Shown: positions 1-11,500 of the stretch, in pieces | Layout: each line of letters begins with the position of its first letter | Numbering within the stretch: the first letter of the stretch is position 1 | Position numbers and translations under genes: made by a program | Source: Symsagittifera roscoffensis | Lineage: Eukaryota > Xenacoelomorpha > Acoela > Convolutidae | Assembly: GCF_963678635.1 (NCBI RefSeq) | Contig: NC_087065.1 | Span: 56,138,397 to 56,202,396 of the forward strand | Direction of reading: 5' to 3' | Length of the DNA stretch: 64,000 nt | Notes under the pieces: generated by a model | The model's database searches: none | Told to the model about the DNA's origin: nothing | The model's input: only the letters and a program-made list of their open reading frames with translations

Positions 1-454
1 GATTTGTAAACACTAGCCAAAAACAAAGCAGCATCATATGCTAATAAATTGCCAATCCGATGAAGAAAAAGTGGCACGAAGAACAAATATACACAAATTT
101 GCTTGAAATAAATTAGAATAGAGCAAGCAGACATCCGCACTAACTTTGCTTGAATTAAATTTGAAAGCAACAAGTCAAACTTTTTTTCATAAACTATTGC
201 GAAATAGAAATAACTATATTGCGAGATACTTTGAGTTGAAAAATTTCTGAAATCGAGTTTTCATTTTTGTACTGTTGTTTGAAACAAAATTTTTTTCGGT
301 TCATTTGATTCACTTAAATACTAATCAAATGTCAAATCACATGCTATCAAAAAGCCGTAACAGCCCCGAAAAAGGCACCAATATTTGCAACTTAGGTTGG
401 AAAAAAAGAATAGTCGTACTATAACTTATCTCTCGCTTAAGTTAGCAAGTGTAA
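1..454. repeat. Hairpin-ended element, long form, truncated by window edge
   Basis: This stretch matches the right half of the long-form element seen complete at 13.3, 37.2 and 54.1 kb: the block with atgctaataaattgccaa, then ttcggttcatttgat, then the terminal gcaagtgtaa at 445-454. The left end, with hairpin and tRNA-like part, would lie outside the window. It lies downstream of the last visible TSNAXIP1-like exon, so it is probably in an intron of that gene. Confidence 0.75.
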
Positions 455-539
455 TAAAATAAATCATTGTTGATACAAACAATTGCGATACAAACAAATG
501 CCCATAGGGTGTCAAGAATTAAATTATACAAAATAAAAT

Positions 540-925
540 TGGCTGTTAATTGATTCCAAAAATTTTTTTTAAAAAAACGAGAAAAATTTTCTCAGTAACA
601 AGAAAAACTGGTCTGCAATTTTTTCTGTTTTTCAGACTCATTTAGGCGAAACTTGATTGGAGGCCGACCTTCTTATTGTAATTTAACAACAATGGTTATT
701 TTATTTCGACTAAAGCTACCACTATTTTCTGCATTTTTCATCTTAATCAATTGCCTTTTCTTGAAAAAAAAAACCTAGGAAAATGAAGACAACAAAAGTT
801 GCAAAAAAGCGCTTAAGAATTTTTTCTTTACTCAATTTTAGGTCTTAAATTAGTTTGGTAGGTACATTCTGGCCTACTTGTACAGCAATCCGCTATCCAT
901 GCTTTAGTTGAGCATGAAACTTGTC
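540..925 (+). repeat. F3 interspersed repeat, degenerate copy
   Basis: Shares with the better F3 copies (38.7, 42.6, 44.2 kb) the segment agtaacaagaaaaactggt near 593 and the end motif made of acattctg, a short gap, then a cggctatccttg-like run (868-925). Much internal sequence is lost. Confidence 0.45.
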
Positions 926-1689
926 TGAATGTCAAATAAAAATCTCGAAACTTCAGTACACTTGTATTCGACATTCCTTGAAACGTTTAAAGTGAAATGC
1001 GTTTGCGCCGCAAAAAAAAGCTTGGCTTCCTATTTTCCGTCTTAACAAAACTAAAATTTCTTGGGTTTCGAAAACATATGCACCCATAGTTTTATCCAAT
1101 TTTGGAAACAGAAGTGGTCTGCACTACAATGACGCGGAGCTGAACTTCGCAAACACAGGCAGAAACAACGAAAACGCTTTCAATGTAAGGAAACGCATAT
1201 AAATCTTTAAAAGCAGCCCTGAAAAACCTGCCGCACTGGGAAGCCCTCAATTTACCGCAACCAAATTTAAGATTCAACGACCAGAACACAAGTCCTAATA
1301 ACTGGGGCTTCCATACATACCAGACAGCTGTGACTGTACTTTATCGATGGTATCGATTCAGAATTTCTTTTTTGTTGATTGTATATTTAGCAACTCCAAT
1401 TTTGCATAATTTCTATTTTTCACTTTCAGCTCAAAAACTCATTCAGCTCTATTTAGCTTGTTATATTTTGTAACTCGCCTCATATATTGTTTTTTCAAGT
1501 GCGAATTGGTCTGTGTGTGTTTTGGTGAGAGGAGGGGAAAGGGGAACAAAACTTTGAATTTTTTTTGGCTTGACATTTTTTTCAGTCAAAATTTGCTGCA
1601 AACAATCATCAGAATAGATCGAGTGATACATTATATTATAGTTGTAATTTGAATGAAATTTTGAAAGTTCTACAAAAACTCGCGCCGTG

Positions 1690-2075
1690 AAAAACCTGTT
1701 TCAAATTTTTGCTTTTTATAATTATTTAGAGCAAGTGAAGCGTTCGAGTAGAGAACGTAAAGTATACATTAAGCTATTAAGAAATTTTTAGCTTAAATAA
1801 GCGGTTTTTGCAGTTTCAATTAACACTTAACTAACACAAAAATTTCAACAACAAAAAAAACATTTAGGTTTTGATGTTTTTTGTTTTAATTTTGCAAAGT
1901 TTAATTTTTAATTCTGTTTTGAATTGCAACAAAAATTCAGTTGAATGAAGTCAATATTACGATTCTGAACAAACAATTCTAAACACGATTTTGAACAAAA
2001 AATCATTTTTTTGTTACTGTGGTCGGCATTTTCTGTGGTACTTGCACAAGAACCGGGTATCCTCATTAAACATCG
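1690..2075 (+). repeat. F3 repeat 3' end fragment
   Basis: Only the terminal motif is clear: gtggtcggcattttctgtgg, then cttgcacaagaaccgggtat at about 2,020-2,065. The left boundary is a guess. From 926 to about 1,690 and from 2,076 to about 2,790 I see only A+T-rich sequence with no supported feature. Confidence 0.4.
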
Positions 2076-2789
2076 TATGTATAGTTAGTGCTTCGTGAAC
2101 TTTCGTTCTTTTGAGCAAAATTTAAGTTACATTCGAGGCGATTCAAGTCGACAAAAAATTGGTAGATCAAGTTTTAAGTTTTCTCCGAGATTTTTCTAAC
2201 ATTTTTTGTGAGTTCGTGGCTTTCGCAGCTTTCCCTTTCTGCTAGCATGCCATGCTATATTTTTGATGTAACACACAAAATCCAAGTCTCCCTTTTGGTG
2301 TCAACAATAATGTTTACCTCTTGAAATTTTTATTAAGCTAAGAGGAAAAACCGACAAAATGGGCCAATTTTTGAACAATTTATCAAGAGCTTTCTTTTGC
2401 GCAATAAAAGCACATACGCAGCTATATGATTCATATAAAAATAATTCTAACCTTAATTGACGCAAAAAGGTCCAAATAATGCGCGACTTTTAGACGTAAC
2501 TTAATGATTTACGACTTTAATTCTTTCCATAAGCAAAATAAGAATGTTTTTGTTTTATATACCTCTGGACTATTTTGAACTAAATAGGCGCTGTTCTTTT
2601 AACCTATTCCCAAACATCTTAGACAAACAACTCATATAAGCTAGTTTGTATAGACAGCGCAGACAGTTCGAAAAAAGTAATAAATTCAAGAAAACTGAAA
2701 AAGAGTGACCTGTTTTTTTTTGAAAAAAAAAAACTTCAAAGTTCAAGTTCAAGCTCTAAAGTTCTAAAGAAAACAATAAAAAAAAAGTG

Positions 2790-3010
2790 AAAAAAGCATC
2801 TGCGACCTACTGCGACCTAGGAATTACGAGTCTTGCGCACTAACCGCTCAGCCACGGACGCTTAATCCTTGCCAATCACTAGCCACACATAAAGCCGAGA
2901 CTAGATGCTATGAAATTTCCAATGCTACAGATTGTGATTCTAGCAAAAAGCGCAGAAGCGAACACTTTTAATGAACACATTTATTAGCGAATTAGGTTAG
3001 AAAAAACATT
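2790..3010 (-). repeat. Hairpin-family element, short form, with tRNA-like core
   Basis: On the minus strand a tRNA-like core reads TGGCTGAGCGGTTAGTGCG at about 2,835-2,856, a fit to a Pol III A box (TRGYNNANNNG) in a Ser/Leu-type D arm. The expected B box is decayed. It is followed by the same body as copies at 30.6 and 57.0 kb (aatgctacagat, cacttttaatgaacac). The hairpin end is missing. Confidence 0.65.
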
Positions 3011-3027
3011 ACTCGCTATCTTATAAA

Positions 3028-3310
3028 CTGGATCAATAGGTAAAACTTATATTTAGCTGGGAAATCTGATAATTAATTTCTATTTTCGAAAAAAGAAGCC
3101 GATCACATTTTTCGTGACCTTTACATTTTTGCTGTTCAATAGTGGATTTTGCCTTCTTTTTAACAAAAAAAATAAAGTCAACTGAAAAGAAATCAAAAGT
3201 CATACAGCGAAAAATCAGTTTTGAGCGAGAACAAACTTAAGACTTTTTCCAGGAAAAAACCACCAAGACCTTTATGAAAAATTTCACTACGTTTATGACT
3301 CTTAAAAATT
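3028..3310 (+). repeat. F4 interspersed repeat
   Basis: Begins near aactggatcaataggtaaaa and contains the F4 hallmarks gctgggaaatctgataatt, gatcacatttttcgtgacct and a closing tttatgactcttaaaa. It immediately abuts the preceding short hairpin-family element. Confidence 0.6.
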
Positions 3311-3424
3311 TACTAAGCTGATTTGCCTTGTGTAACATATGTCAGCTTGTTTATCCGCCCACTGCACAATTTGGAAAATAAGCAGAAATTCATCACTCTT
3401 ATTTAAAGTCAGAATATGACTTAC

Positions 3425-4847
3425 CAAAATAAGTGTTTTCCAGCAAACTTCTCTGATCCGTCTTCTTAGCATATTCCTCCCAACACTCGTCGTGGTCCTC
3501 TTTACTTATGAACAGATTCCTCCGACGCTCCTCCAACACTTCCAATTGCGAACTCAGACTCCTTAGAGTATCTCTCAGTTTTTCTTCATCCAGACACTCG
3601 CTCACCCCGAGCTGGTCGAAGATTTGTTTGCTCGAGCCTGCAAAGGATTTTTGCAGTTTATTTACTCTTTTCTCAAAAGCAACTTGCATCAGTTCGAAAA
3701 GTGATAAAGTAAATTTTTTAGAAGTTTGACTTCAGTTTCAGAAAAACTCAGATTTAAAAGTTTGCTCTTACTAGAAAAGTAGGAAAAGAGTCAATGGACG
3801 CAAGTAAACAGAAAAAAAATACAATTTTTTTTTGAAATCTCATCTTTCGATTTTCCAAAAAAACATGGCTTTAAAACTCTTTGAATTTCTGGAACAATTT
3901 ATGATATACACATTTTTGATAAAATTAACCCAATTTGAGAAAACTAGATCAATAGGTAAAATTTTTATTTCGCTGGCAAAACTCGATAATTGAATTCCAC
4001 TTTGGAAACTAGAACTCGATCACGTTTTTCGTGACCTGTACACTTTCGCTGTTCGATGGTGGATATCTTTTTTTTAACAAAGGAAATGAACTGAACTTAA
4101 AAAGATATCAGAAGTCAAACCGCGAAAAAGTAAGTTTGAACCTGGAAAAAAGCGAAAAAAAACCATCGCGACCTATATAAGAATCTGAACAACGTCCATC
4201 GACTCTTAATAAGTATTTCAATTTTCCTGGTTTTATTTGAGGGTGTCAGAACACATTTTGACACGTACAATTTTTTATTAGAGAAGCTTATTTGCGATGG
4301 TGAAAACAAAGTTGCATGCTGATTTTACTGGAAATCACCTACCTGTTCGGGCGCTTTCAATCATTTGTGCTTTCTTGCTTTTGGGCGCCTTTTTCGGAGG
4401 CTCTCTTGCAAATATCTCAAAATTCTGACCAGTAGACGAGTGTTCGGATAACTCCATGTCCATGCTTAACATTTCCTCTTTTAAATACTCATTCTGTGCT
4501 CTTAGGCGAAGCAGGTTTTCTTCCAATTGATCTCCACGTTTTCTCAAATTTGACAACGTTGTCGTGCGCGCCGCCATGTTTTTCAGTTTACTTGACAAAG
4601 TAATGGAGCTGAAATTTGACTCCTCGAGGTGTTGTAAATAGTCATCGTATGACATTTTTATTGTTTTCAGAATGTCTTTGTAAGATTTGGACTCCTCAAT
4701 TATTTCATCAAATGCTAGCTGCATCACTCTATATCGCTGTGCTATCTTCATTTCGGGCGCCAAATCCGATGCCTCAATTTCTTCGACTTCTTTCTCCGTT
4801 TTCTTCAGAAGATTTTCTGCGATCGATTTGTGAAATGCAAAATCCAT
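3425..4847 (-). CDS. TSNAXIP1-like coiled-coil protein, N-terminal two exons, partial
   Basis: Two minus-strand exons, 4343-4847 and 3425-3682, join in phase (G at the first exon end plus TT of the next) and end at a clean GTAAGT donor, so the gene continues past the left edge. The ATG at 4847 follows an in-frame TAA six bases upstream. The first exon (168 aa) is helical. Residues around 38-75 (YRVMQLAFDEIIEE, SYKDILKTIKMSYDDYL) resemble the conserved N-terminal domain of translin-associated factor X-interacting protein 1, and a long charged coiled coil follows. The second exon (about 85 aa) is also coiled coil (LEVLEERRRNLFISKEDHDE). In vertebrates TSNAXIP1 is testis-enriched and of poorly defined role. 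The match is from recognised pattern, not a search; another coiled-coil family is possible. Confidence 0.5.
3780..4215 (+). repeat. F4 repeat inside the TSNAXIP1-like intron
   Basis: Fills most of the intron between the two exons (3683-4342). It contains the motifs caatttgagaaaactagatc, gatcacgtttttcgtgacct and catcgactcttaa shared with copies at 46.2, 56.6 and 57.6 kb. Confidence 0.6.
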
Positions 4848-5522
4848 TTTTTAACGGTCTAACTTAGATAATAGAGTGGCAAATACAAAAAGTGACGGTA
4901 CAATATGAGACTACGTGTATTTAAAAACACGCTTTAAAACCAGCTGCAGAATTGCATTATACATACTGCGTTGTCAAACACACGTTCAACGCTCGCCTGA
5001 GACGATATGAAAAAGAAATAACAAGAGTAACCAAAACTCTGCAAGTCAGTAGCAAGCGACGGGGAGGGTCTCCTTTTCGGTACTCTTTTATGACAGCCAT
5101 GATTGTTTAACGAAACCAGGTTTTTCCAATGCACATTACACGTTTTTTTAAACTCAAATTTGCAATTTTCAACATTTTACCTTCAACTGAAATTTCAATT
5201 AAGCGAAGAGGAAATTTTTGCTCCCCTATCAAATCAGTGGATTTCGAAATATTTCGAAATTTTAGGCGAATGTTTTTTCGTCTGAAAGCACACCCAGTTA
5301 AGGCAATAAACGCATGCTAAAAGGCACACATGATAATCGCTACGCCCACTAAGATTAACGCCAACTAAGATAAGCAGAGTTTTTAAAAGCACTATAGATA
5401 CGTCGAATTCACAAAGAAAAAGGACAAACTATTTCATAAAAATCAAATTTAAGTCAAGATCCATTTCAGGAAGATGAATTCAGCGCAAAAGAAACAGCAT
5501 CGATAATGCCAAGATGAAAAGT

Positions 5523-8500
5523 TCATGTGGCTGTAGGTTTGTCTTCCAAGTTCACGTGGCAGTATAGAGAATAACTTGGGTCGTGTCGCTTCGAGAACAC
5601 TCGTCTCTTCTTCTCGTATGCACTTCGCATTTGTTCGTCCCATACTTCATAGAGAGATTTCTTCCCACTGAACATATCTGGGGTCAGTTTTATGAGAGGG
5701 TACAGAAGACTAGGTCTGTTTCGGGTGATACTGTCTCTATTTGAATTATTATCCCGATCCAATTTTCTTTTCGTACTTCGAATATTCGCATCAGTACAAT
5801 CCATTTCTGTTTCAGATCCATTGTCTTCTATAGGCGGCGCGAAGTTTCTGAAAAATTATCAATTAAATTTTCATTAGAAAAATCGATTGACAGAAATCGA
5901 TTGGCCGAAGCTTCTTAAAATTTTTCCAAAAGGAAAAGCATCAGAAAGAAGCAAAAACTTAAAAATTCAATAAAAACATTGGATTTTCAGAGCTGATGAT
6001 CTTATCAAATTTGGAAAAAGAAATCAGTCAATCAAATTGAAACTAAAAAGAAAGGCTCTTCCCCTTCCACATTAAATTCATAAGTATCAAATTTATAGTG
6101 TAATGAGAGTTTATGGGGACAAATGTATTTATGGGGACATATGGATTTGGGTCATTAGTCCACATGCCAACTTGGAATCGAACACCATGAATCATAATTC
6201 CATTTGAAATTTTTCACTAATAGGGTGTGGTAAGACGGGAAAAGACTGTAAAACGAACGACGAATGTGTTTATGAAGTTTAAGCCTATTTAACTTTTTCA
6301 TCACCTGGCGATTTCTTCCAAATTAGTCGGTATCGGTTGTCCGTTCTTGAGGGCATTAACTAGTACAAATATTGCATGATGTCGGCCTGACTGCTGAGAA
6401 AAGAGCCTCGTCATTTCTAATAACTCGCTCCACATTAGCTTGTACTGCTCATCTCTGAAATAGTAATAACATGCATTGTCTACCATTCAACATAATTTCA
6501 AATACATAAGCCTTTCAGCGCCACAATCAAACATCCCAAATTCAAACATAACCTTATTTCAAATCTCACATCCCAAATGCATTCCCAAATATAGTCAACA
6601 GACAGCTATAAAAAAAAAGTAAAAATGAAATCGCGAATTGCGAAGAAAAAAATATATCACGTTGAAGCTCAAGGAATTTCAAATATTGTTTACGAATGGC
6701 AACTTTTCCGTTAAATCATCCTATTTAGAAAAAACTGGATCGAAAAAAAAAAACATTTATTTACTCCACTGATGATTCAGAAAAGTAGCTCATTTTTGAA
6801 CACAAAGGCGAAGCTTCGCTTCGCACACACTACCGAGAACACGACAAAAAGCAGCTCTAGAAAATGCAATGAGAAAAAATAGAAAGAAATAAGCCTCAAA
6901 TGAGTAAAATTTTGGCTCGGTCTAGGATTCGATCTGCGCCCTACTGCAATCTAGAGATTTCGAGTTTCACGCACTAACCACTCAGCCACGCACGTTTAAC
7001 CACCGACAAACACTAGTCACGATAAAATTACACCAAATACTGATGAAAAATGCCTCCATGAAACTTATCGTAATAAGTTGCATTACAGAGATCAGATGCT
7101 CCTCTAACGAAATAAAGAATACAGTTTCTGAGCAATTAGCACAGAATGTTCGACCATGATGATTGAAGGAAAAAATTCAAAAGCAAAAAAAAAACAAAAA
7201 AATGATATAAAGAAATTAAAAAAAACAAAAAAATGATTTTTTTTATTAGCCAGATTAAAAATCGCAATTAAGTTTTATTAAACTTAAAATCACAAAGCAA
7301 GCCACGAAAAATCAAAGCGTAATCAAAGTGTAGAGTTAACAACTTTAAGACATTTTCCTGAACAAAAAAAAACAAACAACAAAGACAGTGTCAATGAACA
7401 GAATAAACAAAATAATGACAGAAAAACAAAACAAAATTCGAAATTCAAAAAAATTGATGCCCATTAAGCTCTTTGAATTTGTAGAGCAATTTACGAATGA
7501 TTGAAAAATGAATTAAAGAAAAACAAGTAGAAATATGCCGCGAAAAATAATACTTTTGCTATCAGCAGGAATTTTACGGTCGACCTGAGAATACGAATAC
7601 ACAGCATAATACAAATACTTTTCTTTACGAACTTAAATTGAAATAAAAGGAAACAAGAGTTTAAAATCGTATTAAACTAATCAAACTTTCAATTTTTGCC
7701 AAATCTCATAAAAAAGTTGTCATTGATTTGAGATAAAAACAAAGGACAAAATTTCTGCAGTTCCTCATAATTGAGAAAGAAAGTTCAGAAAAACTTTTAA
7801 TTGCATTTGCATTGTTTGCCTTGCTGTCTCAAAAACATGCCGAAACTTCAATACTTCCTGCTCTCTAAAGAAAAAAAAAGAATCAACAATTTTGAAAAGC
7901 CCGTTTATTTTTGAAAAAGGTTGTTCCGATGAGCTACATGAATTTTCCAAAACTAAACTTGTTATGCCACTTTCTAGGCGCTTAGGGGCGCTTCAACTGT
8001 TAGCATTGAGAATCTCATTTTTCCAAACAACTCATTTTCTTTCGAAGAGTGATGAAGCTCGCACAAAAAGTTCTGTCCATTGTCCAATGCAAAGATTTTA
8101 TGAAGGAGAAAAATACCTTCTAACTAATGCAGGTCGAGGTCAGCTTTAAAAAAAGTAATTAGACAACGAGGATGCGATCATTTTTACTACAGCAAACTAT
8201 CTTAGTTAGCTTCTAGTAACCTTCTTGAAATAAATACTTTTAAACAGACGTATTACCTCTTTGGTGGTCTGTTGGCGTTGTTGGCGATGGGAAGGGACAC
8301 ATTCTGCTTCTCGAGGCCCGCGAGAGAGTTGATGAGTCTGACCACCTCCCCGTACTCTCGCTCACTCATCACACTCTTGCTCAGTCCATCCAGCAATAGA
8401 GGAAGATACTATCATCGAAACAGATAATCAGAAAAGTTTAACTTGTTTCGATTTTTCTTCTGTTCTGAGTACCGAATAATTTTATGTCCAGAAAAATGCG

Positions 8501-11500
8501 AAACCAAATATAAACTTAATTTTTCAGATAATTTTACAATTTTTAAACAAAGAAAAGGCATGATTCTATTATTCAACGCTAATTAAGCCGCAACGGTGCA
8601 TTAATTTTTTTAAATAACAAAACAGCACTCCCAATAAATTCTTAAACGTACCGCACTCAGATTCGTAAGAAGACACTGACTTGAAGTGAGAGGAAAGAAC
8701 TTGGTTTTCCGCTCATGCAACCCACGGCCTGGCAACATTTCGTTTTACTTGAATCTAATTTTTTCTTCAGGATAACTAATTTGTTGAGATAAAAACTTAC
8801 GTAATTTGTTGAGATTTATACCTTCGAGATTCGTTTCAGGCTTAATTGGTGCCAAAAGTGAGCTCTTGATAACCTTCACCATGTCCTGAAAAACCAAAAA
8901 CCTCAAGAATCGAGAGAAAACTTGTTTACTAAAAATAGATAATGGAAAAATTTCAATGAAGCGAATGCAAACATCTTGAATGAAGAGATCGGTTCAAAAA
9001 ATATCAAAAAATCAAATGTTTCACAAAATACGAATGGACAAAAATTTAGCGGAAAACCCATCTTTGAAAAAGATTAACTCAACGATTGAGTAGAATATTT
9101 GTGGAGGTAATATTTCATTTTTCCTTAGCTTAATTTGTTCGATACACAAAACGATCTAATTTTTGTATATCATAACTTTACTATATATTGTTTAACATTG
9201 TATAACTTAACATAACTTCATATAAAATCAAATATTATCATCAGTGTTCCAACACCGAAGGTGAGGGGAAATTTGGATTGGCGTGGGCAGATTTTTCGGT
9301 CAAGATTTTTCGAAAAATAGGCATTAACGTCATATGGGGTCGATTGAGACTGATGTATCATCTAGAAGCGCTTATTTGGTTCCAGCTATAATAAAAAACT
9401 TACAAAAAAAAACATTTTTGGTTGTCGATAAAAAGCGGTCTGAATATGTCAGAAGAGCTGGTGTAATTTTACGCCATATAGTTGATAATTTTATTTGCTG
9501 TACACTTGAGTTGATCTGACCTTATACGTTTATCAATCTGCAAGTTAATAGGTCCCAAAACTTGAGCTACCCCGTCCACCAATCAAAAAATTATTATTCA
9601 AAACTTCAAAATGACAACTGTGTTCAGAACTTTATGATATACAGTCACGGGACATAGACGTTAAGCCCTTCCAAATAGTTTCATCTAGCATATGTCAAAA
9701 TTTCAATCTTATATCCTAAATATATGCAAAGAACACGGCAAAAACGTTAACAAAAATTTCATTCATTTGCTTGTTGAAATCAAAAAGTAGCAACTTCTAT
9801 GTCCCGTTACTCGATATACCTTTTACAGCAGCCGATAAATCCAAACATTATAATAATTAGTCTGTCATTTGAGTGAACACACCGGAACTCTGTAGTCCAG
9901 CAACTTTCCCCCTGGACACTCAGTGATGGAGGGCATGCCTCCGTCTTCTAGGGGCGCACATGGTCTGGGATGGGCCAAAATGTGCAAATAAATGACCCCC
10001 GAGTGACAGGTCATGATGTGGGTGGCACTGAGAGGTAGACTACACTGAGACTGAGAGGGGGTGGAGGGGTCTCTTTGACTCTGTTCCAACGTCACAGTTC
10101 GACCTAGGAACAAAGATTCTTAAACACGTCAAGAGAAGGCTCAAACAACAGCACATATTGTCTAATACAAAAAACCAAGAAAGGCCAAGGCGCAGATATG
10201 TATCGTCTCCCCCGCTAAAGGACACAATTTAACTTACAAATACTAACCCAAGCTTTTGAGCTTCTAAGATTAAAGCGTGATTACCAATTTTTACTTTTTT
10301 AAATCAGGCCAAAGTTTTGCACAGAAGATCGCCCATGGAATTCGCACACATTAATTGAGACTAAAGTTTTGCATGTACGCAAAATGCTGTGATGATTTTT
10401 AGATATTCTTGCGTTGCTAAATGAAGCCCACCTTTTAAAGCCGCTATAGTGTAAACATTACCCAGTGGTGAAGCTTCGCAACACTTGCGATACAATTAAA
10501 ACATTTCATTAAAAGATATTAATAAAAAAGGAAGTAATTTTTTGTAAAAGTAAACCTGAGAAAAATTACTCAAAAAAACTGCGCATACAAAAATTTCATG
10601 CCTTTGGCTCGGATTATGCTCATAAAAAGACTTAATAAACATTGAGAATCAAGGAACGAGCGTCAAATAAGGCGAAAAACTTATGTCGACCCTCATTCAG
10701 CCCAAAACGAAATTGTACTCATTAAAAATTTTATAGGTTAAAGTTTTTGAGATCATTTTTTTAAATCAAACCCATGAATGCGAAGCCACTAATACTGAGG
10801 AGAATCCCATAATCTGTTTTTTCCACTGAGCTCTAATCTCAGATTTACCAGAGTAATTTTCGAAAAGGTTGAAAAATTTCGAAAACGGCGAAAACTTCAG
10901 AATGTGGACCTTTCCAAGGACATGTTTCAAATAAAAAAAAATAAGGGGTCGACGCTTCTGCAAGAAAGAAGTTGGCAACCAGTTTCATTGATTTGGTAGT
11001 CTTAATCTAATCTGATTTGGAATGGTACTTTTCAAGAAGAGTCAAAAAGATTCCAAAAAACGCTCCCAAAAACAATCAATTTTGTCTTTTCCGAGTGTTA
11101 CAACTATATCTTTAAAAATAGGGCATACCGTTTTATGCACCGAAGAATCCCACAACCTGGTTCTTTGATTGCACTATTAATCTGAAAGTTGGCGAAGTAG
11201 TTTTCGAGAAAAGTCAAAGCTTCTAAAAAACTGTCAAAAGTTTTTTTTTGAAAAAATCAAGGGGTAACCGCTTATACAGGGGAGCTTTCCACATCCCGTT
11301 ATTTCGATTGAATGCAAAATCTGAGATTCAGAACAGTGTTGCTTATGAAACTCAAAAATTTCGACAAACGGTCAAAAAACCATAATTTTGACTAAACCGA
11401 TTATTCAAATACCGTTTATTCAAATAAAACCGTTTATTCAAATAAACCGTTTATTCAAATAAATTTGGGCGTAGCCGCTGATGCCGATGAATTTCTCATA